DNA from: Streptomyces tendae
GTDB lineage: Bacteria; Actinomycetota; Actinomycetes; Streptomycetales; Streptomycetaceae
Reading direction: 5' to 3'
Length of the DNA: 64,000 nt
NCBI RefSeq assembly: GCF_014650435.1
Contig: NZ_BMUY01000002.1
Span: forward strand, 496,001-560,000
Within the stretch, counting starts at the first letter, position 1; every line of letters starts with the position of its first letter. The position numbers were made by a program, and so were the translations under genes. Under the pieces are notes generated by a model, which worked only from the letters and a program-made list of their open reading frames with translations, was not told where the DNA came from and searched no databases. Below, in pieces: positions 49,203 through 57,433 of this stretch.

Positions 49203-49244
49203 AAGGCCGTACACGAGGATCACGAAGACCTCGTGTACGGCCTT
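49203..49244. terminator. Bidirectional terminator between convergent genes
   Basis: AAGGCCGTACACGAGG (49203-49218) and its perfect complement (49229-49244) make a 16-bp stem with a 10-nt loop. It lies between the glycosyltransferase gene and the racemase-like gene. Confidence 0.92.
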
Positions 49245-49269
49245 CTCACGGTGCGGGTACGGCTGCTCG

Positions 49270-50301
49270 CTAGCGATCGAGGATGCGGTCGAACTGCGTG
49301 GTCGTGTGCCGCAGATGGGCCACCAGCTCGTCACCCACCTTGGGCTCCGTCGCGTCCGAGGGTACGAACAGGATCGACACCTGCATGTGGGGCGGCTCCG
49401 CGAACCAGCGCTGCTTGCCGCTCCAGACGAACGGCGAGAGGTTCCGGTTCACCGTGGCGAGGCCGGCCCGGGCGACGCCCTTGGCGCGCGGCATGACGCC
49501 GTGCAGCGCCTTCGGGGCCTCCAGCCCCACTCCGTGCGACGTACCGCCCGCCACAACCACCAGGAAGCCGTCCGAGGCCGCCTTCTGCTGCCGGTAGCCG
49601 AAACGCTCGCCCTTGGCGACGCGCGTGACGTCCAGGACGGCGCCGCGGTACTCGGTGGCCTCGTGGTCCCCCAGCCACAGCCGGGTGCCGATCCGGGCGC
49701 GGAAGCGAGTCTGCGGGAACTGCTGCTGGAGCCGGGCCAGCTCGTCGGCCTTGAGATGACTGACGAACATGGTGTGCAGCGGCAGCCGGGCCGCGCGCAG
49801 CCGGTCCATCCAGCCGATGACCTCCTCGACGGCGTCCGAGCCGTCGGTACGGTCCAGCGGCAGGTGGATGGCGAAGCCCTCCAGCCGGACGTTCTCTATG
49901 GCGGCGTGCAGCTGCGGCAGGTCCTGCTCGCTGATGCCGTGCCGCTTCATCGAGGACATCACCTCGATGACCACGCGCGCGCCCACCAGGCCGTACACGC
50001 CGTCGATGGACGACACCGAGCGCACGACCCGGTCGGGCAGCGGAACGGGTTCCTCGCCGCGCCGGTACGGCGTCAGGACCAGCAGGTCACCGCCGAAGAA
50101 GTCCTTGATCCGGGCGGCCTCGTAGGTGGTGCCGACGGCCAGCACGTCCGAGCCCAGCCGCGTCGCCTCCTCCGCCAGCCGCTCGTGACCGAATCCGTAG
50201 CCGTTGCCCTTGCAGACCGGGACCAGCCCGGGGAACTGCTCCTGCACGTGCTTGTGGTGCGCCCGCCAGCGCGCGGTGTCGACGTAGAGCGTGAGCGCCA
50301 T
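49270..50301 (-). CDS. Alanine-racemase-fold protein beside femX
   Basis: The 343-aa protein has the PLP-barrel N-terminus of alanine racemases (VDTARWRAHHKHV, then VPVCKGNGYGFGHERLAEEA with the PLP-lysine region KGNGYG). The C-terminal part is divergent: GERFGYRQQ stands near where the catalytic tyrosine segment is expected, but the rest is not close to Alr. It is therefore an alanine-racemase-family protein of uncertain activity. It lies just after femX on the same strand with a 59-bp gap, suggesting a linked wall-precursor role. Confidence 0.82.
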   Translation of the reverse strand: MALTLYVDTARWRAHHKHVQEQFPGLVPVCKGNGYGFGHERLAEEATRLGSDVLAVGTTYEAARIKDFFGGDLLVLTPYRRGEEPVPLPDRVVRSVSSIDGVYGLVGARVVIEVMSSMKRHGISEQDLPQLHAAIENVRLEGFAIHLPLDRTDGSDAVEEVIGWMDRLRAARLPLHTMFVSHLKADELARLQQQFPQTRFRARIGTRLWLGDHEATEYRGAVLDVTRVAKGERFGYRQQKAASDGFLVVVAGGTSHGVGLEAPKALHGVMPRAKGVARAGLATVNRNLSPFVWSGKQRWFAEPPHMQVSILFVPSDATEPKVGDELVAHLRHTTTQFDRILDR

Positions 50302-50360
50302 GGCCGGACCTGGGACCTTTCTCGTGGCTGTCAGAGATGCGGATCGGGATGCGCTGTGGG

Positions 50361-51482
50361 TCAGCGGCGCGACATGTAGATGTCGAGCGCCTTGTGGAGC
50401 AGCTTGTTCAGCGGGAAGTCCCACTCGCCGAGGTACTCGGCCGCCTGACCGCCCGTACCCACCTTGAACTGGATCAGGCCGAAGAGGTGGTCGCTCTCGT
50501 CCAGCGAGTCGGAGATGCCGCGCAGGTCGTAGACGGTGGCGCCCAGCGCGTAGGAGTCGCGGAGCATGGCCCACTGCATGGCGTTCGAAGGTCGGACCTC
50601 GCGGCCGATGTTGTCGGAGGCGCCGTAGGAGTACCAGACGTGCCCGCCGACGACCAGCATGGTCGCCGCAGACAGGTTCACCCCGTTGTGCCGGGCGAAG
50701 TACAGCCGCATGCGGTTGGGGTCCTCGTTGTTGAGGGCCGCCCACATGCGCTGGAAGTACGACAGCGGGCGCGGCCGGAAGTGGTCACGCACGGCCGTGA
50801 TCTCGTACAGGCGCTGCCACTCCTCGAGGTCGTGGTAGCCGCCCTGAACCACCTCGACACCGGCCTTCTCGGCCTTCTTGATGTTGCGGCGCCACAGCTG
50901 GTTGAAGTTCTTGTGGACCTCTTCCAGGGAGCGGTTGGCCAACGGCACCTGGAAGACGTAGCGGGGCTGCACGTCACCGAAGCCGGCGCCGCCGTCCTCG
51001 CCCTGCTGCCAGCCCATGCGGCGCAGCTTGTCGGCCACTTCGAACGCGCGCGGCTCGATGTGGTCCGCCTCTATGTCCCGCAGTCGCTTGACGTCGGGGT
51101 CCTGGATGCCCTTCTTGATCGATGTCGCGTCCCAGCGCCGGATGATCACCGGCGGGCCCATCTTCACGGAGAAGGCGCCCTGCTGCTTGAGGTGCGCCAG
51201 CATCGGCTCCATCCAGTCCTGGAGGTTCGGCGCGAACCAGTTGATGACCGGACCCTCGGGGAGGTAGGCGAGGTAGCGCTTGATCTTGGGCAGCTGCCGG
51301 TAGAGGACGAGGCCCACGCCGACCAGCTCACCGGTCCGGTCGTCGAACCAGCCGAGGTTCTCCGAGCGCCATTCCGCCTTGACGTCCGCCCATGCCGGGA
51401 CCTGCATGTGACTCGCCGCCGGCAGGCTCTGGATGTACGCCAGATGCTGCTCGCGACTGATGGTCCTCAGGGTCAGGCTCAT
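50361..51482 (-). CDS. femX: FemX-type peptidoglycan glycyltransferase
   Basis: The 373-aa protein matches the FemABX family with two GNAT-like lobes (SHMQVPAWADVKAEWRSENLGWF early; RLYFARHNGVNLSAATMLVVGGHVWYSYGASD and YDLRGISDSLDESDHLFGLIQFKVGTGGQAAEYLGEWDFPL late). FemX of S. coelicolor (same neighbourhood) uses Gly-tRNA to add the bridge glycine to lipid II and is essential. The coiled-coil arm seen in FemA is short. Confidence 0.92.
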   Translation of the reverse strand: MSLTLRTISREQHLAYIQSLPAASHMQVPAWADVKAEWRSENLGWFDDRTGELVGVGLVLYRQLPKIKRYLAYLPEGPVINWFAPNLQDWMEPMLAHLKQQGAFSVKMGPPVIIRRWDATSIKKGIQDPDVKRLRDIEADHIEPRAFEVADKLRRMGWQQGEDGGAGFGDVQPRYVFQVPLANRSLEEVHKNFNQLWRRNIKKAEKAGVEVVQGGYHDLEEWQRLYEITAVRDHFRPRPLSYFQRMWAALNNEDPNRMRLYFARHNGVNLSAATMLVVGGHVWYSYGASDNIGREVRPSNAMQWAMLRDSYALGATVYDLRGISDSLDESDHLFGLIQFKVGTGGQAAEYLGEWDFPLNKLLHKALDIYMSRR

Positions 51483-51596
51483 TCGGGGCGCTCCTCGGGC
51501 TGGTGTGTCCCCATGGGTACAGGGGCTCCGGCTCTCGCGCGAAGCCTACTGCGCCCTGTGAGCGCCCCGTCCGGCGTACGGCCGGAAGGGCTTGGC

Positions 51597-51613
51597 CGGC
51601 GGGCGTCCCGCCG
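51597..51613 (-). terminator. Short hairpin after the 101-aa membrane protein gene
   Basis: CGGCGGG (51597-51603) and CCCGCCG (51607-51613) form a 7-bp stem with a 3-nt loop, 8 bp past the stop of the minus-strand gene. It has no T run. Confidence 0.5.
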
Positions 51614-51620
51614 ACATGGA

Positions 51621-51926
51621 TCAGCCGACGAGCCCGCCGTGGTAGATGCCGAAGAACAGACCGAGTGCGGAGGCGCCGAGCCCCAGGACCAGGCCGAAGC
51701 GCTCCCGTGTCGTCTCCGACACGTACTGACCGTATCCGCCGGTCAGGACACCGAGCAGCCCCGCCCAGGAGGTCAGGACGTGCAGCCCGCGGAAGCTCGC
51801 GGTGGCCAGGGCGAGCACACCCAGCACCACGGTCACGGCCAGGAGCGCGTCCTGGAGGGGGTGTCGCTTGCCGTCGGTGGCCAGCAGGCCGGTCCGGGGC
51901 TTGGCGGGTCGCATGATCTGTGCCAT
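51621..51926 (-). CDS. Small membrane protein, 101 aa
   Basis: The protein has three hydrophobic segments ([57 protein letters not shown]) after a basic N-terminus of 27 residues. It occurs at this place, between femX and rpsF, in Streptomyces. I cannot assign a function. ATG 51926 has GGAGGTTCTCC 3-13 bp upstream, a good ribosome site. Confidence 0.75.
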   Translation of the reverse strand: MAQIMRPAKPRTGLLATDGKRHPLQDALLAVTVVLGVLALATASFRGLHVLTSWAGLLGVLTGGYGQYVSETTRERFGLVLGLGASALGLFFGIYHGGLVG

Positions 51927-52155
51927 GGAGAACCTCCTGCCGAAGGCAGTGTGTTTTAGCCCTCACATCCCTGACTACCGATTGTGTCCCCTCGGGGCCG
52001 GATTTCAACCGCAAGGCGACGGCCGGGTACGCTGTACCTTCCGCACCGGTGTCTGTTGCCGGCCACGGCCGGGCCGCCTCCTCGGAGGAGGCCCGATTGT
52101 CAGTGGGTCCTGGTTTACTCATTGATGCCGGTGCGAACGCATCGCAACCCTCCTG

Positions 52156-52185
52156 CCACGGAACGACCGTGGCCGCTGAGTCCAA
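52156..52185 (+). promoter_or_regulatory. Possible S6:S18-type leader hairpin before rpsF
   Basis: CCACGG (52156-52161) and CCGTGG (52167-52172) form a small stem with loop AACGA, followed by CCGCTGAG, 17-45 nt before the rpsF start. In many bacteria an rpsF leader with a CCG motif next to a hairpin binds the S6-S18 complex for feedback. This is a likely but unproven example. A larger palindrome GCCTCCTC/GAGGAGGC (52076-52092) lies upstream. Confidence 0.4.
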
Positions 52186-52201
52186 AGGAGGTGGGTTCCA
52201 C

Positions 52202-52492
52202 ATGCGTCACTACGAGGTGATGGTCATCCTCGACCCCGATCTCGAGGAGCGCTCTGTCTCCCCGCTGATCGAGAACTTCCTCTCTGTCGTCCGTGACGGC
52301 GGCGGAAAGGTCGAGAAGGTCGACACCTGGGGCCGTCGTCGTCTCTCGTACGAGATCAAGAAGAAGCCCGAGGGCATCTACTCGGTCATCGACCTGCAGG
52401 CCGAGCCTGCGGTCGTCAAGGAGCTCGACCGCCAGATGAACCTGAACGAGTCGGTCCTCCGGACCAAGGTCCTCCGTCCCGAGATGCACTGA
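52202..52492 (+). CDS. rpsF: Ribosomal protein S6
   Basis: The 96-aa protein begins [21 protein letters not shown] and contains [30 protein letters not shown], the S6 signature. It joins the small subunit with S18. ATG 52202 follows AAAGGAGGTGG. It leads the rpsF-ssb-rpsR-rplI operon. Confidence 0.97.
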   Translation: MRHYEVMVILDPDLEERSVSPLIENFLSVVRDGGGKVEKVDTWGRRRLSYEIKKKPEGIYSVIDLQAEPAVVKELDRQMNLNESVLRTKVLRPEMH

Positions 52493-52569
52493 GCCTTCCC
52501 GCTCAGCTGATCCCGGGATTCGAGTAGCAGCAACCAAGCAGCCAGAGCAAACCCGCCGAGAGGTTCCCC

Positions 52570-53166
52570 ATGGCAGGCGAGACCGTCATCACGGTCGTCG
52601 GCAATCTTGTCGACGACCCCGAGCTGCGCTTCACCCCGTCCGGTGCGGCCGTCGCGAAGTTCCGCGTCGCGTCGACCCCCCGCACCTTCGACCGCCAGAC
52701 GAACGAGTGGAAGGACGGCGAGAGCCTGTTCCTGACCTGCTCGGTCTGGCGTCAGGCGGCGGAGAACGTCGCCGAGTCGCTCCAGCGAGGCATGCGCGTC
52801 ATCGTGCAGGGCCGGCTGAAGCAGCGGTCCTACGAGGACCGTGAGGGCGTCAAGCGCACGGTCTACGAGCTGGACGTCGACGAGGTCGGCGCCAGCCTGC
52901 GCAGCGCCACGGCCAAGGTCACCAAGACCTCGGGCCAGGGCCGCGGCGGCCAGGGCGGTTACGGCGGCGGTGGCGGCCAGGGTGGCGGCGGCTGGGGCGG
53001 CGGCCCCGGTGGCGGTCAGCAGGGCGGCGGCGCACCGGCCGACGACCCCTGGGCGACCGGTGGTGCTCCCGCCGGTGGCCAGCAGGGTGGTGGCGGCCAG
53101 GGTGGCGGCGGCTGGGGCGGTGGCTCCGGCGGCGGTGGCGGCTACTCGGACGAGCCCCCCTTCTAA
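52570..53166 (+). CDS. ssb: Single-stranded DNA-binding protein
   Basis: The 198-aa protein has an OB-fold (about 1-115, starting [25 protein letters not shown]), a long Gly/Gln-rich linker (about 120-190) and the acidic tip DEPPF that contacts replication partners. Its place between rpsF and rpsR marks it as the essential SsbA. The glycine linker DNA is a low-complexity GGC/GGT run. Confidence 0.97.
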   Translation: MAGETVITVVGNLVDDPELRFTPSGAAVAKFRVASTPRTFDRQTNEWKDGESLFLTCSVWRQAAENVAESLQRGMRVIVQGRLKQRSYEDREGVKRTVYELDVDEVGASLRSATAKVTKTSGQGRGGQGGYGGGGGQGGGGWGGGPGGGQQGGGAPADDPWATGGAPAGGQQGGGGQGGGGWGGGSGGGGGYSDEPPF

Positions 53167-53212
53167 GGGGACGGGCTCTACCCACACTTCTTGATCACAC
53201 AGGAGAAACATC

Positions 53213-53449
53213 ATGGCTAAGCCGCCTGTGCGCAAGCCGAAGAAGAAGGTCTGCGCATTCTGCAAGGACAAGGTCACGTACGTGGACTACAAGGACACGA
53301 ACATGCTGCGGAAGTTCATTTCCGACCGCGGCAAGATCCGTGCCCGCCGCGTGACAGGCAACTGCACCCAGCACCAGCGTGACGTCGCCACGGCCGTGAA
53401 GAACAGCCGTGAGATGGCGCTGCTGCCCTACACCTCCACCGCGCGATAA
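53213..53449 (+). CDS. rpsR: Ribosomal protein S18
   Basis: The 78-aa basic protein starts [20 protein letters not shown] and retains cysteines (CAFC pair and GNC) that fit a zinc-binding C+ form, in contrast to zinc-free S18 paralogues used by actinobacteria under zinc shortage. ATG 53213 follows AGGAGAAAC. Confidence 0.95.
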   Translation: MAKPPVRKPKKKVCAFCKDKVTYVDYKDTNMLRKFISDRGKIRARRVTGNCTQHQRDVATAVKNSREMALLPYTSTAR

Positions 53450-53467
53450 GGGAAGGGTGACCGAAAC

Positions 53468-53914
53468 ATGAAGATCATCCTCACCCACGAGGTCTCCGGC
53501 CTCGGTGCCGCGGGCGACGTCGTCGACGTCAAGGACGGTTACGCTCGCAACTACCTGATCCCGCGGAAGTTCGCGATCCGCTGGACCAAGGGTGGCGAGA
53601 AGGACGTCGAGCAGATCCGTCGCGCTCGCAAGATCCACGAGATCCAGACCATCGAGCAGGCCAACCAGGTGAAGGCCCAGCTCGAGGGTGTGAAGGTCCG
53701 TCTGGCCGTCCGCTCCGGCGACGCCGGTCGTCTCTTCGGTTCCGTCACTCCGGCCGACGTCGCTTCGGCGATCAAGGCCGCCGGTGGCCCCGAGGTCGAC
53801 AAGCGCCGCATCGAGCTGGGCTCGCCGATCAAGACCCTGGGCGCCCACGAGACGTCCGTGCGTCTGCACCCCGAGGTTGACGCCAAGGTCAGCATCGAGG
53901 TCGTCGCTGCCTGA
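53468..53914 (+). CDS. rplI: Ribosomal protein L9
   Basis: The 148-aa protein begins [33 protein letters not shown], the L9 N-terminal domain, followed by the long helix and the C-terminal domain ending KVSIEVVAA. It ends the operon, 18 bp after rpsR, and a terminator follows. Confidence 0.97.
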
Positions 53915-53937
53915 GCACTGCTCTCGCTGAAGCGATG

Positions 53938-53979
53938 AGAAGGGCCGCACTTCCCGTCAGGGGATGCGGCCCTTCTTTC
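53938..53979 (+). terminator. Terminator after rplI
   Basis: AGAAGGGCCGCA (53938-53949) and TGCGGCCCTTCT (53965-53976) form a perfect 12-bp stem followed by TT. Confidence 0.88.
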
Positions 53980-54018
53980 GTGGGGCTGGGGGGTGGGTGT
54001 GGGCGTAGCTGTGGCCAT

Positions 54019-54067
54019 GTTTCACGTGAAACGTCGCGTTTCGCCGTTCTACCGTTTCACGTGAAAC
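54019..54067. promoter_or_regulatory. Pair of parS sites between rplI and the MATE gene
   Basis: Perfect GTTTCACGTGAAAC sites lie at 54019-54032 and 54054-54067. The second is the centre of a 20-bp palindrome (54051-54070) that touches the MATE stop codon. The genes on either side converge. Confidence 0.93.
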
Positions 54068-54069
54068 GG

Positions 54070-55407
54070 TCAGCGCGTCGCACCGGTGACGATCCAGCGT
54101 CCTGATCGGGTGCGCAGCCACAGCGTCACCAGGCGCATCGCCATCATCAGCGTCATGGCCGCCCACAGGGCGGTGAGCCCGCCGCCGAACGTCGGGACGA
54201 GAAGTGCCGCGGGAGTGAAGACCGCCAGGGTCAGCAGCATGGCCCAGGCGAGGTAGGGACCGTCGCCGGCACCCATGAGGACACCGTCCAGCACGTAGAC
54301 CACGCCGCAGATCGGCTGTGCGACGGCCACGATCACCAGCGCGGGCAAGGCGGCGTCCCTGACCGTGGAGTCACCGGTGAACAGCGGCAGGAACGCCGGA
54401 CGGGACAGCACCACGAGCAGACCCAGTACGACGCCGACGGCGACACCCCACTCCACCATCCTGCGGCAGGCGTCGCGCGCTCCCTGGGCATCGTCCGCGC
54501 CCAGATAGCGGCCGATGATGGCCTGCCCGGCGATGGCGATGGCGTCGAGAGCGAAGGCGAGCAGACTCCACAGGGACAGGACGATCTGATGCGCGGCGAT
54601 GTCGGCGTCGCCGAGGCGGGCCGCCACGGCCGTCGCGATCATGAGAATCGCCCGCAAGGACAGCGTGCGCACGAGCAGGGGCATCCCGGCCTGAGCCGAA
54701 GCCCTGATCCCGGCCAGGTCCGGGCGCAGGGAGGCGCCGTGTCGCCGGGCTCCGCGGATGACCACCCACAGGTAGACCGCGGCCATGCCGCACTGAGCGA
54801 TGACGGTGCCCCAGGCGGAGCCCGCGATGCCGAGTCCGGCGCCGTAGACCAGCACGACATTGAGGATGGCATTGGCGATGAAGCCGGCGACGGCCACGTA
54901 GAGCGGGGTCCGGGTGTTCTGCAGCCCCCTCAGTACACCGGTCGAGGCGAGCACCACGAGCATGGCGGGGATGCCGAGGGCGGAGATCCGCAGATAGGTC
55001 GTGGCATAGGGGGCCGCGGTGTCGGAGGCGCCGAAGAGTTCCACGAGCGAGGGAGCGGTGGGCAGGACAACCACTATGACGGCGGCGCCGAGCAGCAGTG
55101 CGAGCCAGACGCCGTCCATCCCCTGGCGGATCGCTGCTTGCAGGTCGCCCGCGCCGACGCGACGGGAGACGGCCGCGGTGGTCGCGTAGGCGAGGAAGAC
55201 GAAGACGCTGACGGCTGTGGTGAGCAGGGCCGAGGCGATGCCGAGTCCGGCGAGCTGAGCGGTTCCGAGATGGCCGACGATGGCACTGTCGGCCATGACG
55301 AAGAGAGGCTCGGCGACGAGTGCGCCGAAGGCCGGGACTGCCAGCGCGACGATCTCTCGGTCGTGCCGGCGCCGGTCGGTTCGGGTACGCACGGGGGCCT
55401 GTGTCAT
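54070..55407 (-). CDS. MATE-family efflux transporter (DinF-like)
   Basis: The 445-aa protein has 12 hydrophobic segments and the MATE opening IVALAVPAFGALVAEPLFVMADSAIVGHLGTAQLAGLG. DinF-type MATE proteins export cationic or oxidising compounds with Na+ or H+. ATG 55407 (MTQAPV) is taken as start; GTG 55413 is possible. No clear ribosome site is seen. Confidence 0.9.
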   Translation of the reverse strand: MTQAPVRTRTDRRRHDREIVALAVPAFGALVAEPLFVMADSAIVGHLGTAQLAGLGIASALLTTAVSVFVFLAYATTAAVSRRVGAGDLQAAIRQGMDGVWLALLLGAAVIVVVLPTAPSLVELFGASDTAAPYATTYLRISALGIPAMLVVLASTGVLRGLQNTRTPLYVAVAGFIANAILNVVLVYGAGLGIAGSAWGTVIAQCGMAAVYLWVVIRGARRHGASLRPDLAGIRASAQAGMPLLVRTLSLRAILMIATAVAARLGDADIAAHQIVLSLWSLLAFALDAIAIAGQAIIGRYLGADDAQGARDACRRMVEWGVAVGVVLGLLVVLSRPAFLPLFTGDSTVRDAALPALVIVAVAQPICGVVYVLDGVLMGAGDGPYLAWAMLLTLAVFTPAALLVPTFGGGLTALWAAMTLMMAMRLVTLWLRTRSGRWIVTGATR

Positions 55408-55421
55408 GAGCACTAATCTAA

Positions 55422-55684
55422 TCGTCCACAGGTAAGAGATGCAAAGCTTTCGTGACCCTTACCTCTGCTCTCGCCCCGTGCACTTCTGGGCACGGTTCGA
55501 AAGGATCTTGGTCCGACTGGGGAAGTTTTTCTTCTGCACAGGCGGTGGACGGTAAAGGTGCAGTTCAGGAGCGCTTCCCGGGTAGGGGTGCGGGCTTGTT
55601 CACAGGGCTGTCCACCGGGTCGTGCACAGGTTTGGCGGAGTTCTCCACAGCATCTGGCCAGTCGTCCACATGGCCTGTGGATAA
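55422..55684. promoter_or_regulatory. DnaA-box cluster upstream of dnaB
   Basis: The 459-bp gap before dnaB holds box-like sites: TCGTCCACA (55422-55430), TTGTTCACA (55596-55604), CTGTCCACC (55608-55616), TCGTGCACA (55620-55628), TTCTCCACA (55641-55649), TCGTCCACA (55662-55670) and TGTGGATAA (55676-55684, a perfect TTATCCACA on the minus strand). Most differ from TTGTCCACA by one or two bases. The rest of the gap shows nothing else I can name. Confidence 0.6.
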
Positions 55685-55866
55685 CCAGATTGGCTGACGG
55701 TGCCCGCGGGCCTACGGTTATCCGGCGCCCGCTCCGTCCGTCGGCCGGTGAACCGTCACAAAACCGACGCGCCAGAACCGGAGTTGGGCGTCTTATTTGT
55801 CAGTGCCGTGCCGTAGAAATGAGGGGCACGGCGAGGTCCGCTCGGCGGACGGGAGGAGGTGGCTCG

Positions 55867-57342
55867 GTGAGCATTTCCGAGCCCTTGGACGACCCGTGGG
55901 CCGACAGCGGTCCCAGTGATCGTCTGCCCGCTTCCCGCCGTCGCGGTGAGGGTGGCCGCAGCCGGGACGAGCAGCACGAGCGGGGCTCGGACGGCGGGTG
56001 GGACGGCGGGGGCACGGCGTTCGAGCGAGTGCCGCCGCAGGACCTGGACGCCGAGCAGTCCGTCCTGGGCGGAATGCTCCTGTCCAAGGACGCCATCGCC
56101 GATGTCGTCGAGATCCTCAAGGGCCACGACTTCTACAAGCCGGCCCACGAGACGGTCTACCAGACCATCCTCGACGTCTACGCCAAGGGCGAGCCGGCCG
56201 ACCCCATCACGATCGCCGCCGAACTCACCAAGCGCGGCGAGATCAACAAGGTCGGCGGCGCCTCCTATCTGCACACCCTCGTTCAGACCGTGCCGACGGC
56301 CGCGAACGCCGCGTACTACGCGGAGATCGTGCACGAGCGGGCGGTCCTGCGCCGCCTGGTGGAGGCCGGCACCCGCATCACCCAGATGGGATACGCGGCC
56401 GACGACGACGTCGACGAGATCGTCAACCGCGCCCAGGCCGAGATCTACGCCGTCACCGAGCAGCGCACCAGTGAGGACTACCTGCCGCTCGGCGACATCA
56501 TGGAGGGCGCGCTCGACGAGATCGAGGCGATCGGGTCGCGCAGCGGCGAGATGACCGGTGTGCCGACGGGTTTCACGGACTTCGACTCACTGACCAACGG
56601 GCTGCACCCCGGTCAGATGGTCGTCATCGCCGCCCGTCCCGCGATGGGCAAGTCGACCCTCGCACTGGACTTCGCGCGAGCCGCCTCCATCAAGAACAAC
56701 CTGCCGAGCGTCATCTTCTCCCTCGAAATGGGACGCAACGAGATCGCGATGCGACTGCTGTCCGCCGAGGCCCGCGTCGCGCTGCACCACATGCGGTCGG
56801 GCACGATGACGGACGACGACTGGACCCGGCTCGCACGCCGGATGCCCGACGTGTCGGCCGCGCCGCTCTACATCGACGACTCCCCGAATCTGTCGATGAT
56901 GGAGATCCGCGCCAAGTGCCGTCGCCTCAAACAGCGCAACGACCTCAAGCTGGTAGTCATCGACTACCTCCAGCTGATGCAGTCCGGCGGTTCGAAGCGT
57001 GCCGAGAGCCGCCAGCAGGAGGTCTCCGACATGTCCCGAAACCTCAAGCTCCTGGCGAAGGAGCTGGAGATCCCGGTGATCGCGCTCTCCCAGCTGAACC
57101 GCGGTCCCGAGCAGCGCACCGACAAGAAGCCCATGGTGTCCGACCTGCGTGAGTCCGGCTCCATCGAGCAGGACGCGGACATGGTCATCCTGCTGCACCG
57201 TGAGGACGCCTACGAGAAGGAATCCCCGCGCGCGGGTGAGGCGGACCTGATCGTGGCCAAGCACCGCAACGGCCCGACAGCGACCATCACGGTCGCGTTC
57301 CAGGGCCACTACTCGCGCTTCGTGGACATGGCACAGACCTGA
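55867..57342 (+). CDS. dnaB: Replicative DNA helicase DnaB
   Basis: The 491-aa protein has the N-terminal scaffold domain (PPQDLDAEQSVLGGMLLS) and the RecA-type ATPase domain with Walker A ARPAMGKST and Walker B LVVIDYLQLM, and QLNRGPEQR further on. It unwinds the fork as a hexamer. GTG 55867 follows GGGAGGAGG and gives the family length; the frame is open further upstream through the DnaA boxes. No intein is present. Confidence 0.96.
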   Translation: MSISEPLDDPWADSGPSDRLPASRRRGEGGRSRDEQHERGSDGGWDGGGTAFERVPPQDLDAEQSVLGGMLLSKDAIADVVEILKGHDFYKPAHETVYQTILDVYAKGEPADPITIAAELTKRGEINKVGGASYLHTLVQTVPTAANAAYYAEIVHERAVLRRLVEAGTRITQMGYAADDDVDEIVNRAQAEIYAVTEQRTSEDYLPLGDIMEGALDEIEAIGSRSGEMTGVPTGFTDFDSLTNGLHPGQMVVIAARPAMGKSTLALDFARAASIKNNLPSVIFSLEMGRNEIAMRLLSAEARVALHHMRSGTMTDDDWTRLARRMPDVSAAPLYIDDSPNLSMMEIRAKCRRLKQRNDLKLVVIDYLQLMQSGGSKRAESRQQEVSDMSRNLKLLAKELEIPVIALSQLNRGPEQRTDKKPMVSDLRESGSIEQDADMVILLHREDAYEKESPRAGEADLIVAKHRNGPTATITVAFQGHYSRFVDMAQT

Positions 57343-57433
57343 CCGACGGCCAGGTGGGTTCACTCCCTGGCCGGAGACGGGGCCCGGGGGAAATCGGCTC
57401 GACGTGCGGTGTGCGGACCGGTGGACTGGACCC

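Noticed and set aside
52919..53160. Glycine-codon repeat in ssb as a separate repeat element
   Set aside because: It is simply the Gly-rich linker of SSB, normal for actinobacteria.
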